NCBI GenBank assembly: GCA_039619475.1
Contig: CM077116.1
Span: 5,208,001-5,272,000, forward strand
DNA from: Icerya purchasi
Lineage: Eukaryota; Arthropoda; Insecta; Hemiptera; Monophlebidae
Direction: 5' to 3'
DNA: 64,000 nt
Under the pieces are notes generated by a model. That model was given only the letters and a program-made list of their open reading frames with translations. It searched no databases and was not told where the DNA came from. The position numbers were made by a program, and so were the translations under genes. Positions within the stretch are counted from its first letter, which is position 1, and each line of letters opens with the position of its first letter. Positions 44,793-56,592 of this stretch are shown here, piece after piece.

Positions 44793-47700
44793 TACGAGTT
44801 AGCCAGCAACCTCCACAATTTACCTATAATACACGCGAACAGCGAATCGTTAATTAACTATGTGGAATATGGTTTCTTTCGAACTGTTTTTTTTTTCTTG
44901 TTGTTGTTTTTTCTCGTAAAATCGACCTTATCCGTTTTGTTTTTCTAATGTTATTTCGAGGGAAATTTACTTTTGAACTATAAAAATGGTAAAAATCTCA
45001 AGTTTTGCTCCGTTGGGATTAATACCCGACCCTCTGCAGTTTACATTCGCTGCTATCTTTCCTGCAAATCTAAAGCAGTTAGTTCGAAAAGAGAAATCGA
45101 TATTTACATTTCTCCTAAATAAGATAACAACCGCTACAGAATTCATTATAAATTTGATCTACTGTACTTAAAATAATCATCGCGTTTACATTAAATTGAG
45201 TATTTCCTTTATTGCTAACCGTTAATAATATCATCGTTACTACTTTTACACAAGTAACCTTTTCATTTATTGCTAATAATAATATGTATATGTATAATAT
45301 TTAGTGTACAATCTATCGTACACATTGTACTCACTGTGGACAAACAAAACAAATACAATAATAAAATAACAATTATAATAATATTTCAAAAACGTGGTGA
45401 GAGGGAGAATGTGCGTGAGATTCTGTTGAACCAATCATCAACCATCGCAAGAAGAAGCGCGTTGCGGCTAATTCCTGTGGTCACGCGGCGAAAAGGAAGG
45501 AAGAAATGGCAATAGATCCGATAGAGATTTTTTTAGTCAGTCACTGGCTGTTTATACCTTTCTCCGGTATTGTAAACTTTTCACTGACCGTGGCGTATAA
45601 TAATCTTCCGGTAGTCAAAATCGATCCGATACAAAAAACAGTGGAACGCAAACGCGAACGCCCGATTAATAGTCATCGAAAATTTCTCAACAAAGATCTC
45701 GGCTCCAGGTTAAAGGATCCCGCTGTTCAATCATCGCAGCGCCCTGTCGTGGCCCACTAGACCACCAACCTAACGGATCACGGATCACCGCCGACAACAG
45801 TGACACGTACAGTTTATTTATTCATATTGTCTAATTTATTTATTTATCTATTTTGTCCATATTCAATATTACGTTTTTCAGCGGTCGACGGGTACGGAAA
45901 GATTGTTGCAGTTAACTTTTATTTTAATACACTACATCGAATTTTCCGAATAGTAGTACATTTTTTAGTAATAATAATAATGGTAATTAATGCCTGGAGG
46001 AAGCGTAACGAAACACTTAAAACCAATCTGTAACGTTATATTTAACATCCCTGGTGGGGACTTAAACCGTTATACACTTGGCACCCCCTCTAGTGGGGAT
46101 TTAAATCTCACATAATGTTACGATGCATTAGTTTAAAAAAAAAAAAACGAAAACAAAAGAAGAAAACCACGCATGTAATTTTACAAAATTTATGTAAATA
46201 AACAATTTACCTAATTGGTCTCTTTTGTTAACTTCTGCTAACCTATTCTCCTTTCCTACGCCTGTCGGAGGAGGGGAATAGTATAAAAGATGAGATTTCA
46301 CAGTAAAAATTAGACATTCTCCGATCTAACTTTGATTTAGAGCTATAAAAGTAAATGGGAGAACTTCCGATTTCAGTGCGTGTCTTCCAGTATTATTCTA
46401 CAACGATGAGATTCGGGAAATACGCTCGTATTTTTCTGCTGCTCGGATGGTAGATGTAGGGGGGGGGGGGGCTGGGTGGGGGGTTGACTTAGATAGAGTT
46501 ATATTATTCTAATGGTCGTCTTGTGCGTGATATTCTAGAAAATATGCGCGCGTCTTCCTCTTTCGAGAGCAATAAATTTGTCCGTGAAACCGGAAACGAA
46601 TATTTCTTGAAATATTACAAAAAAGAAATCGAAGAGATTTCGAGACGTTCTAATTTATTGTAGGACGAACAATTTTTAGCAGGCGAGCCGAGCTGGTGGC
46701 AGCAGCGTAAAAATTTATAGTCGCATATTTATATTTTATTAGGTAGTTTTTCTTACGTGTATTTTTCGGAAGGGATGTTAATACGGCGGGGCGGAGTGGT
46801 GGCATTGTTAACTCGGATGGAACATTCTGGAAGATGTACGATTCAGCTGGTTTGTCGGGTTGAACGTTTAGCGATGATCTCTCGCGCAAATCAATAAATC
46901 GTTTGCGCAGCGAATATGCCCAAAGTGAACGAACAATGAACAGCATTTATTTTTTCTAAAATCCGCGCTCTGAGTAAATAAATATATTTTATACCAGCAA
47001 CAACAACAACATGTGATGGAGAATAGGATTCAGAGTAAAGGAAGACGGAAAGGCATTACGCGTGCGTATAACAACAACAATAATAATCATAATAATAATC
47101 ATAATAATGGTATAACGAGGTTTATCCAGGTTGCTCGTCAGTAATATAAGATATAGACGTCCTATGGGGACATTAATTAGCCGGGTTCTGTGGAAAGAGG
47201 TTGCCGGTGTTCGAGCGACAGATTCGCGGATATCTCGATTCGTATTACCAGTATCGTGCTGAGTTGTGTGCGATGAAGAAGAAAGCGGAAAAAAGAGGAG
47301 CGTACATGCTACTTTGTGAAACAAAAAATGGAGATAAATCCAACGAAGAAAACTGACGAGCAACGCAGGCTTCACACTGTATATTATCTGTGCACGGCCG
47401 TAAAGAGATGGCTCAGACAAAGACCGAACGGACGTCATAGAGGCGCGTTCGCTGAAGTTCGCTCGAAGAAAATAATGCAACAAAGGAGTGGATAAGTCTG
47501 GCCGGCCACAATGCTTCTTCTTGCCAAGCAGCTGACCTACCGGCGGGGATGATAGGACATTCATCAAAGAGCGACGCAAGAGACCCACCGAGGACCAGGC
47601 CAAAGTACTAACCGATTATGTAAATTATCGTGCACGAGGACAATGTAGACTTTCTTCGGCATCGGCGCGACCTCCAACACTGAAACCGGAACAACGTGTG

Positions 47701-48778
47701 TACGTATGACGCGGCTATTTGTAAATTTGAAAAATGGCCACGTCGATCGAATTCTTCCGTCGGATGAGAAATAATAAATGACGCTAAACGATCGCGGCAT
47801 CGGATTTACGCGACGGCAAAATATCGACGCAAAAACCAGCAAAGTCCAAAAATGTTAACGAACAGTGCACAGCCCACAGTGGAGGAGCCTACAATGCCCA
47901 TTGTTATCCTCTTTTTTTGTATTCCCTCGTATTTTCCACCGCTCTTTTTTTCTTTTTTTGTTAGAAAAAAAATTAATCAATTCGGACTGTGTGGGTCTCC
48001 AATAATATGGTACAACTGAAACCGGTTTTTTAATAATTCTTTTTAGATTTAACGAACATATTTTGCTTCACACTCTGTGTAACTAATTAAAATACGGGGA
48101 ATGTAATTAGTGTAAAACGGAGTTTTCCTTTACCTCTCATTAAGGTCGTGCACATCTCTCGGAATCACCACTTTGGAAATGGTCGAAATCAATCTTACTC
48201 GTTTCTCCATAAATAAGCGAAAACGCAATCACAGCTAGTAATAGAATAACGAAAGAAGAATACGTGACTTCGGTATAAACAATGGACACAATATGACCTG
48301 CCAAATAAAAATCTAACCTAATTACCCAAAGGACCTACACAGCAGCCGTAAACGTCAAAAACGAAAACTGAAATCATTTTAAACAAAAGAAATCCCCCCA
48401 GTCATTGATCAACCAGCAGCATGACCTAAAGGTTCACCGATATCTTCCTCATGTGTGTCGGGACGAGGAGATTATGAACTGATTATCTTTTTGCGGTCCT
48501 GCGTAACACAGAAACCTCCTCTATCTCTTCGGTTTTACCGTAATTCAATTCCACCAATATATGTTTGTGATCATTATTTTTAACCGGGAGCAGATATTTT
48601 CAGCTCTATCTATAGAAACACGCAAGTTAATTTCTGAATTACAATTATACATGAAGATTGCTTATATAAACTACAAAAGTGTGAAAGATGTATTTTTTAA
48701 TCCTTTAAATTTTAAGGGTGGAAGAAGGTTGACCATGTATTTGAGAAAACTGACAATCACGTTTATAACGGATAATTT
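44793..48778. other. No recognisable gene; partly CpG-rich unique DNA
   Basis: About 4 kb without a recognisable coding region or transposon. 45400-45800 and 46550-47850 are less AT-rich. The longest ORF (46989-47603 minus, 204 codons) contains a low-complexity Ile/Met run and no family motif. A G-rich run at 46457-46481 could form a G-quadruplex. Around 46040-46115 the near-repeats GTGGGGACTTAAAC and GTGGGGATTTAAAT lie between GTAACGTTAT and ATAATGTTAC ends. Confidence 0.35.
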
Positions 48779-49019
48779 ATAAACTCGGCCATTTTGACCT
48801 CGCAAGGGGCTGCGCCCCTTGACCCCTCTTGCTTATATTTCTGCTTCTTTCTTTTCTATACTTTGTATAAAATGATCGAAATTTACAACGTAATTCTAAA
48901 TCAATTAGAAAAAATCTTCCAAAAAAATGTCTCAATTTTATGTAACGTTTGTTATATTTTCTTGGATTTTTGTGATTATTTTATTATATTCATATGGACT
49001 GATTTAGAATTACGTCGTA

Positions 49020-49022
<3 letters not shown>
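48779..49022 (-). repeat. Dispersed repeat B, copy 2
   Basis: Reverse-complement relative of 15066-15223. It contains the perfect 19-nt hairpin CAAGGGGCTGCGCCCCTTG near 48800. An inverted pair (TACAACGTAATTCTAAATC at about 48885 and GATTTAGAATTACGTCGTAA at about 48999) brackets its distal part, suggesting foldback ends. No coding capacity. Confidence 0.65.
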
Positions 49023-49063
<41 letters not shown>

Positions 49064-49346
49064 ATATATGTGTGTATAACAAAGATATAAAAAATGGAAA
49101 CTTTTTAAAAATTTTCAAATTTAAGAAGCGCCTTCTTTCCCAGCACCTCTTTAAGACAGGAAAATGTTGAAATTGAATTAACTCGACATATAATCACACG
49201 CACTACTATACAAACAAAACCAAATAAGAAGCCACTTTTTTTTAATTATAAAAAATAAAAATCAAATTTATGTAAAATAAAATTGACATTAAAATTTCAT
49301 CAAAGGAATTTAACAGAAAAGAGTGATGCAAAATGAATTTAAAGAA

Positions 49347-49409
<63 letters not shown>

Positions 49410-49410
49410 A
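49023..49410. repeat. (TA)n and (AAAT)n microsatellites
   Basis: (TA)n occupies 49023-49062 and (AAAT)n occupies 49345-49410 (about 16 units), with ordinary AT-rich sequence between. Confidence 0.95.
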
Positions 49411-52400
49411 AAGGATTATTAATTAGCATAATTTTAAAAACAACTATAAAACGAAATATTACGTTGAAATGTATTATTTAAAAGGAAATTACAGCTACAC
49501 CGAGAAGTGAAATGAGTACCTTTACTCACATTATCAAAACTTTTTTAAAGTGTCAATCTAATTTCGCTGGTCGCTTCTGTACCGCTTTCTGTTTTTCACA
49601 GTCGGCAGATTTGCACCAAGCGTATTTATAAATTAGGTTACGAACGTTATTTCGCTATGACAAAATAGCGATAGCGTAGTCACAGTTTCACAGTGAAAAA
49701 TGTGCAGTGTACAACACGCTAGTATTGTAGAGTGTGACCCGGTTCATTAAACGCTTCAATCTGTTTGTCTGCGTGTACGCTGTTGTTATCATGCTTCTCA
49801 ATACGCTCTTACCAATTCACTAATACTGGGGTACTGCTTGTAGAGTCCGTGATAAATACGACAGGAAAGCAAGCAGATCATAAAATGGAATTCAGCTGTT
49901 ACTGACACTAAAAGGCGACTGGTGTCTTGTACTTTAAACATTTTTTTTTTTTCTTTTTTTTGCATCAACCTCCAAAATTTCTATTGACAAACTAAAAACT
50001 ACCTCTTTAGTTAAGTTAATCCCTACTGCTACAGAAACATAGTAGCACATTTCTTTCTTTTTCAATTTACTTTGGTACACTTCATTGCATGACTAAGAGT
50101 ACCAGGGAGGATCCGCCACTGAAATATATGTGTACACAAACCTAGACGGTTATGTATCCACTAGAAAGTTTTTGATGAAAACTTTTTACGAATTTGTTGG
50201 TTTAATTTAAAATGTATATTTTGTAATGTGTTATTATTTTATCCATGCCAAATCTATCGGATATCAACGTTTCAAACAGATACGCATCTTTAGAATAAAA
50301 GTGAATAATGGAAACGGTTATGTATAATAAAATTATTAAGAAATCCTTAAGCTAATTGTTTGATCCTCTTCCGTCTTCCTGTGTTTGGTTTTTAATTTGA
50401 ACTGATTCACTGATGGGGTCTTCAGGTTCAATTTTTAGCCATTGTCGTCTCTGTTGAAAAATTGAAAAATAAAAATTTTTCAAGAGACAACGGCTATAAA
50501 CTGAAATATGGAAATTGTTAATAAGTTGGTTAATATTTGGAACTAAGGACAGGAAGGTGAGTCGGCCAAAGCGAGTTAGTTAACCGATGTGTTTCTTAAT
50601 ATTTTCGTTGTAGACTGTTTTCGTTCACGCTCTTTTTCTGCGTCCGAAACGTTAATAATACACGATAATTCTATCGTGGTTTTCATCGAAAATAATCTAG
50701 TTAAGTAGCGTTTAAGTTTAGAAATGTGCACATTCTACGATTTCCTCGAATAATTTCGGCCTCTGTCCTTTGTAGAAAAAAATTGTTTACACGAAAATTA
50801 TACTCGGAAAATTCGTATCACCTGCGAGGATCTTTAGCCGGTGTGACTAGCAACCCCAGTATCCCTTATTCATCTTTCTTTCCAGCCGTCCATAAAGAAA
50901 CAACTGCCGAAAGGGGATCAAGCTGTTTTCCGGGAAAATGGTGTTCAGCCAGTAGCGCATACTAAATTTACCTGGTCGAGCGATAAATGTCGTGCATTTT
51001 CTCGCAGGCACGCCGACGATCCTTCCTATTATTTGCAAATTACACCAGATTGTGAGCAGCAGCGGCCGGCTGTCGCGTAATGATCCCAAGTGATTGCGCC
51101 GTTGCGAGTAATTCATTCTTTAAAATGATGAATTTTAAATAGAATTTCGCCCACTTTGGCTATCGTTCGAGTGGATCATCGGAGCAAGCAGCGAACAGAG
51201 TCCCCTCCGTGCATCCCGCTATCGAAGGCAGGTGATTTACATACACGTGTACGTTGCACAGAGCGATTATGTCGCAGGGTGTAACTGCTACACAACTGGA
51301 AACAGGTAGGAACAATATTATGTTCCAGAAGAGAACACTATGTCGACACGCTTTCGTACAATAGTGACGCCGATACAGCGACATTATCTCGATCCGCTAC
51401 GTTATAATAATAACTAGTTCGATATTTATATCGATAATATAATAATTGTAATTCGAAATCGATTCACCGCTGCTTCGAGGCGGAAAAAGCACTAGCGCAA
51501 AAACAGAAAAGGAAACGATTCGCAGATTGCGAGAATATGTTCGTGGCTGCATAATATCGTCGCAGCGCTCCAAGTCGCTTTAGGAAATTACCATTCGGCA
51601 TTTAGGAATTATTCGTAACCTTCCTTCGGGGCTCGTGTCTAGATTTTGTCACTAAATCGGGGGCATACCGATTTCTGTGTAGTTTTCCTATTTTTTCATT
51701 ATCATCATCATTATTATTATCTCTTATTTATTTATTTATTTACTTTTTTGCACAACTTCCTGCCGGCACATAATATTATCACAATCGAATGCGACATCTT
51801 TGAAAATAAGGCGGCCTTTCCTCTTATAAGGTAGTATATTGTTAATCGAACTCCCACCATATTTTTAATGCGCATTGCCATCACTAACAGGCATGCACCG
51901 TAAGAGCATGCTAAGAACATGTGCCTATTGTGAATGAGCAGTTGTTAGCGGCCCCTTTCCTTCTGTCGGCCTTCGTTTGCGACGCATACCGGTCGCTTGA
52001 CATCAAACGAAAAGATGCATTTGAATACAATGTTAATTCTTCAAACAGAACAGACCGAACAACTGGTTCTTATCAGCGCACTGATAACTGTACGCGCGCA
52101 CATTTCCTCTCTGCGCTCCTTCCGCATTTACGTACAGTGAACGGCACTGATGATGATGAGATTATAGTTTATCGGCAATCCGACGAGGACCGCTACTTAT
52201 AAAAATGCTTTTTCCGTTTCCGGTTTTGAGCTTTTTCGAAGAAACAATTCACCCGATTTAGGGGAAACAAATAGTTACAAACATCTCATACGGTATTATA
52301 TCCAACTCGGTTAAGTAAACTTCGAAAACAGATTCCGCCGGAAGGGTATTCAGCCAGAAAACCTGACGCAATGCGAAGGTTTCCTTTGGTCCGAAATGGG

Positions 52401-53205
52401 CCGCCTGAATAAAGTGTAGATAATGTAGTTGAATCGCCACGCTCTCTAGGAAATATTTGAATCAGAACCAAGAAAACGTCCCAACAGAACGCGTAACAAC
52501 GACGAAATTAAATGGAAAAGAAAGAGCCACGCAAAGAGGCAGCGAGTGTAACGAACTATATAGTTGAAGAATTTGCCAACATCGAAGCGGCCGCTGCTGA
52601 TGACTCGAAAACAGAACAAATAGTTTGGTGTTTTGGGGCGAAATTGAGAAAAAAACAACTCTAGACTGGCAATTACAGTCACTTTGCCCGATTGCTCCGC
52701 AGTTGACCCAGCTCTGAGTGTTTAACAAATTTCATTACGAATGCTAAAACAGCAATATCTGGAAAGAGAAATAAAAGCAATAAAGCTGAAAGTTCTGTTC
52801 CAACAATATAAGTCTATATAGTAAAATTCGTGATGGAAAATTTCCAAAATTTTTTCGCGAACATCAAGTCTACTTTCGCCTAAGGATTGAAATTTCTAAG
52901 AACTACTCGAAATCAGTTTTTAAAAAAGGAACGGAGTTTAAATTACACTGGGTCTTTTATAATGCAAATAGTATAAATTAACTAAAAACTCCAAATACTA
53001 GTTCACTTATGGTATAGAATCAGTTTCAATTATTACGTCAATCATGACAAAAAAAAAACTTAATTATTTTCGGGATGTACTTATTTTTTTAATACGTCGG
53101 TAAAACATACTTATCGTATGATATTCACTTAAACAAAAAACACAATACAATTAAAATGTTATAACCACCGTCTATTAAGTAAGGAGGATTATAATAAAAA
53201 AAATT
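49411..53205. other. No recognisable gene
   Basis: About 3.8 kb. 50550-52700 is less AT-rich and repeat-poor. The short ORFs there (for example 51921-52202, 52462-52728 minus) show no recognisable motif. One hairpin is listed separately. Confidence 0.35.
50420..50513. repeat. Short imperfect inverted repeat
   Basis: The arms TTTTTAGCCATTGTCGTCTC (50432 on) and GAGACAACGGCTATAAA (50484 on) pair with small bulges around a 10-nt A-rich loop. Probably a small palindromic MITE. Confidence 0.5.
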
Positions 53206-53606
53206 TAAAAAAACCTTTTTAAAAATAGCCTTTTATTTATGCACTAAAAAGTACAACTTTATTAGTGTGCGACTACCAGATACGCGTATCTTAACATTAA
53301 AATCTGAAATACGAAATATCCTGAAAAATAAAACTAGGGGCCGCAGTTACAAAAACATTCGTTGTGTGTGGTATTGTGATGCACAACAATGGAACAACAT
53401 TAAATAGTGATTGCAGTTTTGGCTTAGGATGTATTATAATATTAATATTTAATTATTAATCTGCGACCTCCGCTTTTATTTTTCAGAATATTTTGTAGTT
53501 TCAGATTTCAATGTTAAAATGGGTATCTGGTAGTCGCACACTAATAAAGTTATTTTGTACTTTTTAATGTATAAATAAAAACCTATTTTTAAAAAAAAGA
53601 TTTTAT
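53206..53606. mobile_element. Foldback MITE with ~145-bp inverted repeats
   Basis: Left arm 53206-53346 and right arm 53461-53606 are inverted copies with few differences. Both contain GTGCGACTACCAGATAC (53267 and, inverted, 53524). The 115-nt centre has no coding potential. Total about 400 bp. The high arm identity suggests recent origin or gene conversion between arms. The superfamily cannot be assigned, because the ends run into A/T-rich sequence and the flanking duplication is unclear. Confidence 0.8.
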
Positions 53607-54775
53607 TTTTTTTTATTTTTTAGTCTGGACTTTTTACTACGTATTTCAATAAAAAACAATAAATTTAGAATTGTATTTTATTTTGCTTTATTTTATTCAA
53701 TATCTTGATTATAGGACATTTACAGAAATTTGTGTTACATTATATTATTAAATAATGGATTCGCATTCTTTAAATTATATTGTTTTTTTTATTTTTCATA
53801 CAATACATACGGAATCCTCAGCACATGAAACACAGTGTTTGACTAATAACGATCTTTCCATTAATATACCACATGATTGAAAAAAAATATATTTTTTGAA
53901 ACTTTCAAGCTTTCAACGTCCCAAGGGTCCGATTTTAAAGTTGGAAACCCAAATGTTCCAAAGTAAAGAAATACACAAAGATGCGCATTTTTTTAACCTT
54001 GTTCAAAATTTTTAGCTATAAAGCTGAGCCACAAACGAGGCTACACGTCGTTTTTTGTGCTTTTTTAAACTTTTAGTGAACTTCCAATGTTTCGTTAAGA
54101 AAAGTGAAATATGAGTTTGCTCCCGACAAATAGCGCTCTTTTCAACAGTATACCGTATGCCCGGAAAAAAAGTTTTTTCCCCAAAAGTTCGATTTTTCAA
54201 AGCCCCGAGAGGCTAATTTTAAAGTTGGAAACCCGGATTCTATATCAAGCATTTCTGCAAAAGGACACATTTTTAATTCATCGGGAAGTAGGTGAAAAAT
54301 CGTTCACAAGATTCCCCCCAGATAGACAGAATGACAAATCGAGTTAAATAAAAGGCTATAATAATAAGTTACGTATTATAAAGCGCATAGCTGCTGCTAA
54401 CAATTATAATGAAAATACTGTTGATGTTGTTTTAAGTAAATGCTATAAAACTATAAAGCATCAGAATGTAAGACCTTAATATAAATGGATAAAATTTACA
54501 TTTATACACCCTTCCATCTATAAAATAACTAAGTTTTTAAAACGTAATGATCTTGTGATCGCTCGCCGCATTAATAATAATATATATGTATAATAAAGTG
54601 ATTAACATTAATTGCCTTTCTAATGTTCAATAATCCGGGTCTTTATAAATTAACGTGTAAAACATGTAACAAAGTATATAAGGCAAATTAGAAGATCCTT
54701 TGTGTTAAAATTCAAGGAGCATATACATACATATATGCCTTTAAATATGGATACATCGAAAAGTCAACCTTTGCT
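53607..54775. other. No recognisable gene; diverged direct repeats
   Basis: Two diverged segments containing TTTTAAAGTTGGAAACCC (53933 and 54218) suggest an old duplication. Nothing else is recognisable. The last ten bases, AACCTTTGCT (54766-54775), are the 5' target duplication of the LINE that follows. Confidence 0.45.
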
Positions 54776-54822
54776 CGGCCTCCTCCCAAAACCCGACTAA
54801 ATCAATTAAACCCCCATCCAAC

Positions 54823-56478
54823 TTGTCCATAAACATGGACATAGACCTCAACTCTAAACGTAAATCGGCTGATCCCCTTTCACCGATTTCCACCACTCTA
54901 CCAAAGGAAATCAGGCTTTCTCAGGCTGATCTCGCTATACCGGCTCCGTCTTGTGCCCCCGAGCTCAACAGCAGCAGTAATAATAGCAACCCCAATTTTA
55001 ATATCACCAGTAACACTAACCTCAATAGTATTAGTAATAATAACAAAAATGATAATAACAATAACAACAACAATAACAATAACAATAATAATAACAATAA
55101 TAATAATAATAATACTATTTCTGATAATAATCATCATCATCATAATAATAACAGTAATAATAATGATGCTAATAATAATAGTGGTGATAATAATAATAGG
55201 AGTAATAATAATAATGCTAACGATAATAATAATGATAAAAATAATTCAAAGAATAATAACTTCGACACTGATCATGTTAAAAACTTTTCTTCCGATCACC
55301 CGGGTCCTTTTACTGTTTTCGTTGAAAGTAGTTCCGCCGATCAGAATTTAGGTAACTTTCATCCACTTGCATTGGCTAAAGCCATCAGCAAAAACTCTAC
55401 TTCTTTCACTGACATCAAGCCTCGAGGCAGAGGGCGTATTGCTATTTTTTTCCCTTCCGCTTCCACTGCCAATGCTTTTCTAAGTAATTCCTCTTTTTTC
55501 GAATCCAACAATTTAATTGCTTTTATCCCTCACAACTCTGTATACAGAATTGGAGTAATTTCCGGAGTTCATCCCTCCTTTTCCGAAGAGGATATAAAAG
55601 AAGGAATTGAATCTTGTATTCCGGTACAATCTGTTAGACGAATTTTACGTTCCTCTGAAGATGGCAAAATTCCTACCAGAAGTGTTGAAATAAAATTTTC
55701 TAAACCCGTCCTGCCTGAATTCATTTCCATTTACCGACTTCGATTCCCTGTCTCTCCCAGCATCCGCTCCCCCACTCAGTGTGCCAAATGCTTTCTCTTC
55801 GGACACATAGCGCGTCATTGTCGCAGTTTACATTCTATTTGCTCTCACTGTTCAGCTAAACATTCTTTCAATGAATGTTCCAATCTCCAAGAGCCTCCTT
55901 CTTGCCGTAATTGCAAAGGAAGTCACAGTTCCTCGAACCGTCTCTGCCCAGAATGGCAAAGGCAAAAAGATATCAAGCGAATTATGGCTTTTGAAAATGT
56001 ATCTTTTCAAGAAGCCGCTAAGCTTAAATCTTCCAGCGCTGCTACTCAGGCATTTACTTATGCTAATCGAGCCGCATCATCTACTCTCCCTTTGAATACT
56101 TCCAATGTAGCTTCCAAGGTACCTTCTCCTCCTCGTCCAAAATCCCCCACCTTCCATAAATTACCTAAGTCTAAACCTCATTCCAAACCTCTTCCTCAAT
56201 TTCCAACTGTCACATCCTACTATACTCCTTCTCCCCCAGTTGGATGGGCTCTGAATAGTTCTTCTCTCCCCAACCCTTCCTTACCTTCTGAACACTCCAC
56301 ATTTTTACACAGAAATTCTAATAATCTTTCTTCCGATATCTCTTCCGATATCTCTTCCAATATCTCCAGATTGTCTACAGCAATTACGGAGCTCCTTTCT
56401 TCTTTTAACATAGTTTCTTCTGCTTCCTTTGTTGATAACCTTGCATCCTTCTTGTCCAACAATGTCCAGTTTAGTTAA
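54823..56478 (+). CDS. LINE ORF1 (gag-like nucleic-acid chaperone)
   Basis: 551 codons, intact. ORF1 proteins of this group coat the element RNA and take part in target-primed reverse transcription. Residues 1-60 are Ser/Pro-rich. About 70-150 is a low-complexity Asn tract with some His, encoded by AAT/AAC triplets. About 160-310 is a folded region (begins PFTVFVESSSADQ). Three CCHC-type knuckles follow from residue 320: CAKCFLFGHIARHC, CSHCSAKHSFNEC and CRNCKGSHSSSNRLC. The C-terminus (410-551) is Ser/Pro-rich. The ATG at 54823 is the first in frame, 47 nt into the element; a second Met lies four codons on. The Asn tract is unusual and may vary in length between copies. Confidence 0.93.
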   Translation: MSINMDIDLNSKRKSADPLSPISTTLPKEIRLSQADLAIPAPSCAPELNSSSNNSNPNFNITSNTNLNSISNNNKNDNNNNNNNNNNNNNNNNNNNNTISDNNHHHHNNNSNNNDANNNSGDNNNRSNNNNANDNNNDKNNSKNNNFDTDHVKNFSSDHPGPFTVFVESSSADQNLGNFHPLALAKAISKNSTSFTDIKPRGRGRIAIFFPSASTANAFLSNSSFFESNNLIAFIPHNSVYRIGVISGVHPSFSEEDIKEGIESCIPVQSVRRILRSSEDGKIPTRSVEIKFSKPVLPEFISIYRLRFPVSPSIRSPTQCAKCFLFGHIARHCRSLHSICSHCSAKHSFNECSNLQEPPSCRNCKGSHSSSNRLCPEWQRQKDIKRIMAFENVSFQEAAKLKSSSAATQAFTYANRAASSTLPLNTSNVASKVPSPPRPKSPTFHKLPKSKPHSKPLPQFPTVTSYYTPSPPVGWALNSSSLPNPSLPSEHSTFLHRNSNNLSSDISSDISSNISRLSTAITELLSSFNIVSSASFVDNLASFLSNNVQFS

Positions 56479-56592
56479 ATTATCTTCTCTCTTTACACTT
56501 TTCTTAGCCAAATTTTTCATTGGCCCTCCTTACATAATCTTCCATCTCTTTTGTTTTCTTCTTCTTTTTCTTCCTTTTTTCTTATCTTATAA

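Noticed and set aside
46030..46120. Short near-repeat block bounded by GTAACGTTAT and ATAATGTTAC as a transposon
   Set aside because: Termini of only ten bases and no second copy seen in the window.
46989..47603. 204-codon minus-strand ORF
   Set aside because: No family motif; includes a low-complexity Ile/Met/Val run from ATT/ATC-type repeats; flanking sequence gives no exon signals I could defend.
54953..55351. 132-codon ORF rich in Ile overlapping LINE ORF1
   Set aside because: A shadow of the AAT/AAC triplet tract in another frame.
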